A DNA stretch of 64,000 bases from Paracentrotus lividus (taxonomy: Eukaryota; Echinodermata; Echinoidea; Camarodonta; Echinidae). Within the stretch, counting starts at the first letter, position 1. Each line of letters opens with the position of its first letter. The notes below the pieces were generated by a model. It had not been told where the DNA came from. It did not search any database and saw only the letters and a list, made by a program, of their open reading frames with translations. The position numbers and the translations under genes are program-made. Shown here piece by piece: positions 13,701 to 25,700 of this stretch. The DNA is taken from assembly GCA_940671915.1 (NCBI GenBank), contig CALNVZ010002100.1, forward strand, positions 7,353,919-7,417,918. Reading direction: 5' to 3'.

Positions 13701-16700
13701 GAGCTTTGATCAAATTGTACATGTACATTGTACATGAAATGCAATGGGATGTCACTCCGTAACCATAATGGTTACGGAGAGACACATTTCATGAGGCCGT
13801 ATTTCTCAAACCAAATCCATTCAAATATAAAAACTTTATGTAATTGATAGGTATGGGTGTTCCAGATTTGCAAATAAATTTTTATTGCACTACACCCAAT
13901 TATTCTAAAAATATTTTTAAAATATGTGTTTTTGTAGTTACGGAGTGACATTTTGAGGTAACTTCATGTTTGTGCTCACTGATGGGGAACAAAGATCACG
14001 AAGCAAAATTTTATGTGAAAACTTTATTTTTAATATATCCTGCTTCCATAATAAAATATGATCAAAGTATATTTTCATTTTCTAGGTACATTTCTCTTTA
14101 GTACATGAAATTTAAATAAAAAAAGATACAAATTTGACAGTTTTAGAAATCTTGAATATTAATGCCATTTTAAAACCCAAAATGCCCTAAAAAGGCTAAA
14201 CCATCCACAGATATTGAAAATTTGGACTTTTAGCTCTCATATGATACCAAATTTGTCATGGAACCATGAATTTGAAATTTGGGGGGTCATGTCCTGTTTT
14301 GCTTGGAACTGCCCTTATCCTATTGAAGTCTAACCCTGCATATGGCCATGTGTTTTATAGTGGGCCCCATATAGGTGGTGTTGTTACATGTGCGCGACAA
14401 GTACAGAAATAAATAATGACATAAAATGCTAAATACATGTGCTATATGGGTATGCTTGGTATTAAGTTGAAGGGAATTAATCTGGCAATTACTGTATTCG
14501 CTGTTATTTTCGCGCGATTAATTTTTCGCGCTTAGAGGCCGCAAAACATATTTGCGGGTTTTTAAATTCGCGCTGGATTTATGTACGAACGCAATTAACC
14601 ACATTCAAAGCATGCATAAGAAATCATGCTCATATATTCGCGTGTTTTTAAATTCGCGCCGAACGATCTTTGCGTGAAATCCGCGAAAATAAATGTACCG
14701 CGAATATTTCCACGTTTACAGTACTTAAAAGTAAAAGAAATGCGAATGGTTAATTAGTTCATGAGTAATTAGCGTTTGATTAACTCTGAGTAGCCATTTT
14801 TGCACGGTGGAGGAGGAGGAGGAGCATAAATTTCTATTCTTTAACAAATTAAGCTTTTACCTTCACATTACCTAAAAATTAAACAGTTTAATTGGAATAT
14901 CATCCATTTATGAGTAACATTGGATCAAAGTTGAACTTAAGGATACCTAATTGAGCTAATTAAGCTAATTAATTAATTTACCTAAATGAGTAAGATGGTA
15001 GTTTAAATTGAAAATTGGTGTCAAACTTTAAATATGGATGCTATATGGGTAATTTTGGTATGAGTTTGAAGGGACTTAATCTAAAAGGGTAAAGAAAATA
15101 CCTGTGGTCAATTTATTTATGACTAATTAACAATTAATTAACTTCAAGTACCCGGTTTTGTACAGCAGATGATGGAGGGGAACATAAATTTCTATTTCTC
15201 AGTTAGACAAATGAGTTATAAATATATAGAACATAACATAAAAAACAGTTTGATTGGATTGCAATTTATGAGAATTAATAGTGGGTCAAATCTACACTCA
15301 TTAATAGTTACTTAATTAAGCTAATTAATGGTATAACCTCATATGTGTAACTCTCAGAGATACACATGGGTCATTCCATGCCAATTCACCCAATGAAAGT
15401 GCAATTTTGCACCCTTCCGTCTCAGAATTTGCTCAAATTTGGTACACATAAAATTTAACATTACCTTTCCATGAAACAAAAAAAAATAGCGTAAACGGTC
15501 CGTCGGTTTCCGAGCTATGGCCCGCCCTTTTTGATATGTTTTGGCAAAAGTGGGTGTGACCTTCCATTTCAACGGCACAATGCGCCTGAACTGGTTGACC
15601 AATTTTTGTGAAACTGGTACCATTCAAAAGGAAATTCAAAGAGGAATTCAAAAATGGTATCAAAAATATTATTGGAGCAATTTAAAGTGCTATGACCTTT
15701 GACCTTTCCTTTAACCTTGATTTTGACCCCCAGACGAATAATATTTTTACTTGATTTTTATGTATGTTAATTGTCAGTATAATATTAACATAACATGTAA
15801 ATATCTAGGATGATATTTTATTTCTTCACCTTTAAAAACTCTTTTAAATGTAATTTTCAAAGTTACTGTTACCCCCACATACTGATATTTGTGTTGGTAA
15901 TGTGCGTACAAGACTCCATTATACATGAATACTTTCAAACTGAAGTAACATTACAATCAAATACCATTAAAGTATTCCATATCTGTTTCTGATGCTTCAA
16001 AGATCTCAAGGATGTATCCAGTTTGGGACAGTAGAGCTGACTACATGTAGGAAGCATTTTGTTTCTGTCAAAACCGCAGATTTCTGATAATTTGTATGTA
16101 TACCTACAAACAATGTATTGCACCCCAATCAAAAGGGCTGAACAAATGTCTCTATTCATAAGCAAATGGAGTCTACGTACATGTATACATTATTATTGTG
16201 TTTAATGTTTCCTTTATTACCTGAAAAGTTTAGTATCCTGTTTTAATTGAATGTAATTTTAATAACTTCAGTTTGGAAGTATTCAAGTAAGCCTATAATG
16301 GAGACTTGTACACACATTACCAACACAAATATCAGTATGTGGGGGTAACAGTAACTTTGAAAATTACATTTAAAAGAGTTTTTAAAGGTGAAGAAATAAA
16401 ATATCGTCCTAGATATTTACATGTTATGTTAATATTATACTGACAATTAACATACATAAAAATCAAGTAAAAATATTATTCGTCTGGGGGTCAAAATCAA
16501 GGTTAAAGGAAAGGTCAAAGGTCATAGCACTTTAAATTGCTCCAATAATATTTTTGATACCATTTTTGAATTCCTCTTTGAATTTCCTTTTGAATGGTAC
16601 CAGTTTCACAAAAATTGGTCAACCAGTTCAGGCGCATTGTGCCGTTGAAATGGAAGGTCACACCCACTTTTGCCAAAACAGATCAAAAAGGGCGGGTCAT

Positions 16701-19700
16701 AGCTCGGAAACCGACGGACCGTTTGCGGTAATTTTTTTTTGTTTCATGGAAAGGTAATGTTAAATTTTATGTGTACCAAATTTGAGCAAATTCTGAGACG
16801 GTAGGGTGTAACCCATTGGGTGAATCCAGATGGAATGACCCACATGTACAGTGTCCCCAAAAATTATTTGTACACTTTGAAAAAATGAAATTAAACAAAT
16901 CGGTGATAGTTTGAAATTTCAATTACTATTTATATCAGATGGTAGGTAATGTTACCATCACCTGAACCCTAAATCTCAAATGTTCCTTCAGTCTCGGAAG
17001 TTCTAAGCCGCCATTTGCAATTTTCATGGCCCAAAAATTATTTGTACACTTCAGAAGATGGGTTTTTAAAAGAGGATTTTAACATTTTGGGGGCCTTCTT
17101 TGGCTTCCAGGGCAGTCATCAACCTCCTTGCCATACTGTCGACCAATTTAGCACTCATTTCACCGCCAATACCATTCCAAGTTCGCTGGAGCGTGTCCTG
17201 GAGCTGCTGGAGGTTTGATGGTGAGTCTTGAGGGCGCTGTCGCTTCAGATCACCATTCATATGCTAAATGGGGATTAAATCTGGGATCTGATGTGCCTTT
17301 TCTAGCTTCTTACCAAGTTTCTGCTAAAATAATGCTTTAATATGCTTCGCTGCATGCTTGGGGTCCCTGTCATGGTGGAACACATCTTGAAGACCGATCA
17401 GCCTTTACGCGAGCCATGAGGATATTCTTGCCCCTCAGAATGGCTCAGATGCTCCCATCTGCTTCAGTCTGAAATGGTCGTCAATTTACGAGTCCAACAT
17501 ACAATGACTCCAAGTACAAAAGCAAACTATATTAAGCAATATTGCAACAGAAACATGTTAAGCTGCAGAAAGGGCACCTCACAGCCAGATTTAATCCCAT
17601 TTAGCACATGAGAGGCAATCTGAAGCGACAGCGCCTCTAGACTGACCATCCAAATCCAGCACTGCCAGGACACGCTCCAGTGAACTTGGAATGATATTGG
17701 CCGTGAAATGAGTGCTAAATTGGTTGACAGTATGCCAAGAAGGTTGATGACTGCCCTGGAAGCCAAAAAGACCCCCAAAATTTAAACACTCCTTTAAAAA
17801 CCCATCTTCTGAAGTGTACAAATAATTTTTGGGCCATGAAATTGCAAATGGCGGCCTAGAACTTCCGAGACTGACGGAACATTTAAGATTTATGTTTAGG
17901 TGATAGTGACATTACCTACCATTTCATTAAATAGTAATTAAAATTTCAAACAACATCGATTATTTAATTCAATTTTTTCAAAGTGTACAAATAATTTTGG
18001 GGACACTGTACATACTGTATATACCTGTTCACATGCTTTGAACCAAGAAAAGTCAAATCCCTCGCTATAAGCCAGATCGCATCATTTGTATCAACAATTA
18101 GAACAGTAAATATATTTTATTGAAGTTTTAAGTGTTTATAAGTAATTAGTGTAACTTCAAAAGGTTGTAAGGAAAACTGAGTTATATTCTAGGGTAAATA
18201 AACATCATAACACATATTTCCCCAAATTTTCCGATCTGAATTTTTTTAGCTGGAAAGATGATCGCGCAAAATTATTTAATCACAACTAACCCCTAACAGT
18301 ATATATTGTTGGAAAGGTCGACTTTGAACAGTTCAAATAGCCTGTTATTTCTTTAGGGTCCTTAGTTTTTGTCTGCCAAGATTTTCACATATTTTGATCT
18401 GTAACCTATCCCTTTTCAGATGATTTTTTAATTCTTTAGACAATTCTCTTTCAGAATATGTATACTTTTATGGGTATAGGGTGTCAAATATAAGAAATTC
18501 TCTTACTTACTTACTTACTTCCGTGATACTGCCAACTCCCCTAAAAGGGGTCAAACGGGCAGGGGTGAGGTGCGAGGGCATGGTCGTAAGCGGAAAGAAG
18601 AGGCGCGGCTTAGTATTTGTTTTGGTTAAGGTATTTTGGACGGCTTTTTTGAAGTTCTCTTTGTCGAGAATTGACTTAATTGCACTTGGTAGTTTGTTCC
18701 AATCTGTTATGGAACGCGGTATAAATGAGAATTTGTAGCAGTTTTATTTGTTTTGCGATTTGAATATAGCTATTGTTGTAGAAGTATTTCGCAGGTTCCT
18801 CTTGGGCTGGGCGTAGATGGATTGCACCGGCACGGCAGGTGACCCGTTACTGCCTGTTGGAAAATTGAGAGACGGTTTGTTGTCCTTCTCTGCTGGAGAG
18901 TTTCGATGTTGAGTTCTTTTTCATGTCTGTTACACTACTTCCTCTTCGTAATTACCTGTTATGAAGCGCACTGCCTATTTTGAATTAGTTCTAGTTTATT
19001 GATGAGTACTTGGGTGTGTGGGGTCCCATACAGATGAGCAATAGTCTAGTATTGGTCTAACCATCGTTTTGTATGCCATTTCCTTTACATGTGGTGGGCA
19101 TGAATGCAAATTCCTTCTAGAAACCTAACACTCTATTTGCTTTAGAGCAAGTTCTGTTTACGTGGGAGTTCCATCTGAGATCATTGCTTATGTCGACTCC
19201 AGATATGTATGGGTCTTTGTTTCTGGAGGATAGTATTATTCAATGTATAGTCAATTTGTGAATCTGTCTAGCATGCGAGATCCGCAAAACGTAGCACTTT
19301 TGGGCATTGAAGTCATTTGCCACTTGTTTTGCCAAGCTGTAAGCTTGTCCAGGTCTCCTTGGAGCCTGTCGGCTCATTTGGGCCTGTTACTGTTCTGTAT
19401 ATAATGCAGTCGTTCTCGCAATAGACGACAACTAGAATCCAGGCCATCAGGGAGGTCGTTTATAAAAAGAAGAAAATCTAATGGGCCTGAGACCGTTCCC
19501 TGTGGTACACTACAGTCCACACTGACCCATTCAGAGTGCTCACCCTCTACTACAACTCGTTGTTTCCGTCGAGTAAGAAAACCTTCGATCCATTTATGAG
19601 CCTTACCTCTTATACCATAGCGCCATAGTTTAACTAGCAATCTTCTATGAGGCACTTTATCAAAGGCTTTTTGAAAGTCCATGATAATTACATCCACTTG

Positions 19701-22700
19701 ACGTCTTTTGTCTAGTTCAAGTGCAATATCCTGGACTGTGGATATAAGCTGCGTTTCACAAGAATGGTTCTTGCGGAACCCATGCTGATGATTAAACAGT
19801 ATGTCATGTGTATGTAGATGAGACATAATGTTAGAGTACAATATATGTTCAAAGACTTTACTACAAACCGATGTAAGGTTTACTGAACGATAATTTGCTG
19901 GTGGGGTCTTATCACCTTTCTTAAAGATTGGTGTAATGTTAGCACACAACCAGTCATCAGGAACTATTCCAGTTTCAAGTGAACGTTGAAAGACTATGGT
20001 AAGTGATGGGCCAATTTCTTCGGCTACTGTTTTGAGGACCCAGGGTGATATATCATCCGGACCTGCTGCTTTATTCGGGTTTAGATTTTTGAGGAGTTTT
20101 ACAACACCTTCGATTGTAATTTCAATGTCAGACATAGTTGGGATGTTCGTTTCCCCTTCTATTGGTAGGTCAGACTGTCTTTCTTGGGTAAATTGCTGCT
20201 TGTATTGTTTATTGAGTAGATCAGCCTTTTGTTTGCTATCAGTTACCAATGTCCCTGTTTCCATATCCCTCAGGGCAGGAAAACCTGTGGAGTCATTCCT
20301 TAGATTCTTTATGAAATTTCAAAACTTTTTTGGCGAGTCTGTACATTTTTCATTAACATACTTCCGATGCGCTTTTCGTGTTGCTTTTTTGTTTTCTCTT
20401 CTGATTTTCCTGAATTTTTCCCAATCCTCAGGCTTTTTACTTTTCTTAGCTGTGTTATATGCCCTTTGTTTACGTCTAAGTGAACGTTTGATTGATGAAT
20501 TAATCCAAGGAGCAAAGTTTCTTTTGCCAAGTGTTTTTGAAGGGATGTTAGTATTTACTGCTTTGCGCAGTCCTTCTTTCAATTCAACCCACAATTCGTT
20601 AGCATCTGTAGTGTTCAAAGCTCTATCTTTGAGATCATTTCCTATCCTAACTACTTCTTCTTTGAGGCCTGTTATATTGGCTTTTCCATACATATATACT
20701 TTCCTTGGTTTCTGTTTGGTTTTAGAAGGTTGGGTATTTACAAGTATCATCGGTATACCGTCATGGTCACTAATACCAGGGATTATGCTGGATTTAGCAA
20801 CTAGTGTTGGGTTTTTGGTAAAGAACAAATCTAATATGTTTTCTCCTCGAGTTGTTTCTACGACTACCTGCTCTAATCCATTATCATTGGCTATATCAAT
20901 AAGATCGTCTCCCATAGCAGTTTGCCCACCCGTTCTTACTGACTGACTTTCCCATTGACATCTCCTAAATTGAAATCGCCTCCCAGCCAAATGTTGCTGA
21001 AATTGTCAGGATTTATCTTATCTAGTGACTCTTTCAAACCATTCAGGTATTCTCGATTTGTATTCGGTGGACGATAATACGATCCAACAAGGATTGGTTT
21101 TGTACCTTGTACCCTCATTTCAATCCAGACACTTTCGTTTGTGGTTTCAATATCGGGCCTTGGGACACATGTGATGCTAGTTTTAATAGCTATTAGGACT
21201 CCCCCGTGTGCGGTTCCTAGGGCATTTGGTTGCCTATCTTTCCTAAATACTCTATAGTTACTTGGAAAAATTTCAGAACTACTGATTGAATCATTTAACC
21301 AGGTTTCAGTACCAATTATCAGATCTGGGTCTTCACACTGTAGACATGTATGAAGTTCTGCAGTTTTACCTCGTATACTTTGAAAGTTGATTACGAGAAC
21401 TTTCATAGGTCTTGTGTTTTGTTTTTCTCTTTTTTCTACTCTTGAATTTGGTCTAGATCTACCCCTAGATTGTAGATTGGGTCGGTTTAATCCCTCTTCC
21501 TCAGTATTTAGCCTAATATTACCATCGATCCTATCACTGTTAGATATTTCGTTAGGTCTACCTCTCTGTTGAGGTGAGGATGTTGCTAATGGTGACTTGA
21601 TGTGATCACCGTCATCATCAGAATTCAGACTGGAGAAGCTGTTGGATGTGTTAATTATACTAGATTTGGAAGAAAAAAGACTGGATGCAAAGTTTGGCAA
21701 ACCACAGTTGCAACATATCCAAGAAAGGCTACTGTGTTGTGCCAATGTTTCGTAGCACTCAGTCCCCATTTTCATACAATCGACATGAAACCATTCATTG
21801 CAGTTATCACAACATATCGCCCTTTCTCCCCAAAGGCAAGCTACCTTGCAAATATTGCACGGAAACTTTGACTCAGAACCAGTTGAGTTTGAAGTGTTGG
21901 TCACATTTACAGAGCTATTTGGACCAGGATTTGGTTGACAGTCACCTGATTGTAACATAACCAAGAGACACACATATAATACAGTCATTTTCTGAGGTTT
22001 ACAATTAGATCTATATAAATCTATAGTGTGGCTACCAGTACTAGATCTAGTCAATCTATAATGAGTTGTCAGAAGTTGGAGAGGGTAGAAACTGTAATGA
22101 AGTTTCAGTGAACAATGGTGAAAAATCGCCATTTTCATCCCATCCATGGCCTTGGTATTCATGTTGAAATGCAGGCCATTTGTGTCTATCTTTCCCTTTG
22201 ATCCAATTCCAAAGGTTGTCCAGACAAAAATAATGAAAGAAAGGCTACTTACAGTAATTGCCAGTCTAAACATGTTGAATCAGAAGAGAGTAAAACAAAG
22301 TAGGTAAGCGGGTCACCGCACCGTGTCAGTGCCAACATCCACCCCACGCCCAGCCGCCTGGAAGTTTAAGCCTGCATGGTGATGTGTTGTTGCGCCATGT
22401 CAGAAAAAAGCCGATGCGATGTGGAAATTAAATCGCTCTAAATCTCGTCAATCCTTGACAATGATGTAACAAAAATCAGCCTAAAGGGTAGTTGGGTATA
22501 ACATAAATAATACTAAGCCTGAATTTGGAAATAAAATCGTCCGAAAAAAGAAGAATTTTGGAGGAATTTTTGACTTCCTCGGGAGACCAAAAAGAAACAA
22601 CCTCTCTCTCCAGCGCGCGCGCACCCCTATTAAATAAAAACGGTACGATTTCTTTGAAAACATTCAATGTAACGGAAAAGGGCCCACCTCAAAACGCATG

Positions 22701-25700
22701 GCCATATATGCAGGATGACTAACTAGTGAACACTCTTCATTTTTACTGTTTAAAAGCCCTAGATTATTAACAGGTGGATATGTTAAAAGAATGGGTGTCT
22801 TTGTTTTATCTTCAAATGAAAAAGATTTGCGACTACCACGACATATGTTTTACCAAGACATGACAGCTTTATGATTGCTCCAGCAATGGGCCGACCGAGG
22901 CTTTACCACCATTGTGACTTTGGTGAACAAAAGAAAGTGAGTTATCAAATACTAGTTTATACTCAGCAGATCCCTCTCTTTATCTCTCTCTAAAAAAAAA
23001 AAAAAAAAAAGAGTTTAAAAAGTAAAATTTTAACTTGTTGTTTAGGGCATCTGCAGGATTAACCTTTTTAATTGAGACTCTTTTAGTTTGTACAAGAATT
23101 TAATCAATCAAACTTATAAGCTCATATTCTGAACCCAAGACTGAGTTTGTATTAGTTGAAATTTGTGTGAAACTATTGTGTGATCCTTTTATGTGATATA
23201 TCAGTCAACATCAGATAAAAAGGATCGCACAATAGCTTCACACAAACTTAAAATTTGGACAAACTCAGTCTTCGGTACAAAACACAGGCCACAGTGTACC
23301 AAAAAAAAATTTAAAAATGCTGATTTGATGTTAGTGAGGATGCCCACTTCAATTTGACACGATTTCTTTTGATTCTTACAGAAATTTGATGGATCTTTTG
23401 TGAATTGCATCAAGGCTTGCGAGAACAGTGCCACCAAGCTGATGGAACTCGTCACATCAAACTTCTCGTCTTTCCGGGATGTGGCTACATTCAATGGGCA
23501 AGAGGGTAGGGAGTTTATTCTGTCCTCTGTTAGGTGAAGTACTTCCAGATATAAGTTTAAGGGGAAGCAGAAATGAAAGATACAGATGAGGGAAAGTTTG
23601 ATGAAAATAAAAAAAAGGTAAAAGGAAAGCGATGATCAAATGCATTCTGGTATCTCTGGAAGGTTTTGAACTCAAATGTCTTTTTTATTTTTATTTGGCG
23701 TTTCTTGAAAGAATATCTATAAAAGAGACTGGAAATGATTGTTCACTTGTCTCTAGCAGTATAGAAATACAGACAAATGCCGTGTGAAAAAAAGGCTCAT
23801 CACAGGCTTCCTGGTGGGTATTTCAACATAAAGGCGGGCTGACACGATGCGACTTGCTGCAGTGCGATTTTTCACGATCTGGCATTGGTGGAGGCATAAC
23901 TTTCGATTGTGCGAGGTCGAGGATTCATCTAGTTAACTTTGATGTGAGATTCATACTTCACTGACTCTCCATAGAGAATGCATGCTGCAAATTAAAACCA
24001 ATGTTTTGTTTTAAAATCGAACTCGGGTTTTAAATGTGGTCTGAGGTTAGACTCTAAAAAACATGGTTCGGAACACAGGCCTTGGGGTATTACTGAAGTT
24101 CTCTATTTGAAAAATGTTGAGCAGGGTATGTGCATCAGATAATTATTATTATTATTAATATCGCTTGATATTATATTTATGGCAACATCTTTTTTAAATT
24201 TTATCTACATTTTGCAGTGTCTCTTTACAAGAGGGCTCAGATTCTTGTGGCAGACATCTGGGCTTGTTTTGAAGGTCAGGGTCATGGTCACTTTAAGGAT
24301 ATAGAGGTCTTGACTATGTTTGCAGATTACAGGTAAGAATGACATGTTAATCACAGTTATATGTAATGCATCGTGTCAAAATCAGACACAAGTCGCCGAG
24401 CAAACTCGGCAAAGGGTGGATGAAATCAGCAAAATGATTTAAAATGTCTGATTTGGGGGGATTATATTTTTTGATTTTCTGAATCTTCAATGTTTCATGT
24501 GTGCTCTCTAAAAGATTTTAGTACAAACAGTAATGGGAAAGTATTTAAAAATGGATTATATTGCCGATATCTTTGACTCTTTTCTTGCGACTTGTATCTG
24601 ATTTTGATGTGATGAGTCACATATTCCCTTTTCTGAATTTCCTTGAACCCCGTACTAACTTGCCATTTAGCCCTTCCTATAATACGGGGTTAAGCTAATT
24701 CCACTTTCTGTTCCCACAGCGTTTTTTGCAAAGAAGGCTAACACCACCTATAGTACAATGTTGTCCAATCAGAGATATGCAGTGAATTGGTCTATAATAA
24801 AATAAAATAAAAGTAAATGAGTGAGAAACGTTTTACTACTTCTTATCAATATAATTTTGTTCTGTAATATCTATCAAAATTTTTTTTTTTTTTTAAGGAA
24901 AGAATGAACATGTTTTGTTACCACAGAGTTAATAATCTCATACATCGACTTTCGTACAACATGGTTTGCTAAAAAATAATTGTGAAATATTTTTCACTAT
25001 ACGATGTTATAGCCTGGTTCATTACCTTTCAAGAAATTTCACATTTGTAGCGAATGGTGGTCTGGTTGCAATTTTATAAAGAAAATATTAAAAGCAAGTC
25101 CATCACCTCAAGAAAAAGCAAAAGCAAGGTTTGACATAAGGATCCAAATGGTGTCTGCTACTAAATCAATTTATTTCATTTTCAGAAAAATGAACCTTAT
25201 TTCATTTTCGGGCTAACGAACCTTATTTCGTTTTCGGATTAACGAACCTTCGGAATAATGAACCCTTTTTTATTTTCGGATCAAGGAACCTTCGGCATAA
25301 CAAACCTTATTTCATTTTCAGATTAACAAACCTTTGAAATAACGAACCTTATTTTATTTTCGGATTAACGAACCTTCGGAAAAGCGAACCTTCAGAGTAT
25401 ACAAACCTTGGGAATAACGAACATCCCTCATAACTTCAACTGAATTTGTCTATGCAGTGTGTCATTAAGGATGATCAAGAATTTTGAATGTGCAATAAAA
25501 GAAATCTGACGTTTGTTTTGTTGCAGGGTACCGCAAGGTTTGAATTATTTTGGAGTTCTTAGTTATTCTGATGCTTTGAAGAAGAGACTTGAAGATGATA
25601 CTAAGTTATTTACTCCGGGAGAAAGGTTAGAGGTCGAGATCAGAGGCTGTTCCATCTGGGCTGTAGAGGTATGCATTGATATGCAATTCTCTGACTTGCT

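Larger units (their letters stand above)
18496..22310 (-). mobile_element. Non-LTR retrotransposon, L2/CR1-like, full-length but decayed
   Basis: A minus-strand element in QNG1 intron 4, antisense to the gene. Order from its 5' end (about 22310): 5' UTR, an ORF with hydrophobic 2A-like leader, PHD finger, APE-type endonuclease, reverse transcriptase, then a decayed C-terminal region and 3' UTR. It ends in an AAGT tetranucleotide repeat (AAGTAAGTAAGTAAG on the minus strand, at about 18505-18520), as is usual for this clade instead of poly(A). The frame is broken near 20960, by a stop at 20319, and by indels at the catalytic FADD near 19420. It is therefore inactive, though the breaks are few. 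Confidence 0.85.

Noticed and set aside
15354..16757. Mirror-image frames that look like a duplicated small gene
   Set aside because: They are the two arms of the giant palindrome; no domain is present and the mirrored copies explain the similarity.
19996..20946. 316-codon plus-strand open frame
   Set aside because: It is the antisense shadow of the retroelement's reverse transcriptase and endonuclease region; the minus strand gives clear family motifs and the plus frame gives none.
25182..25430. CRISPR-like repeat array
   Set aside because: Half-units are adjacent with no unique spacers, and the genome is animal; it is a minisatellite.
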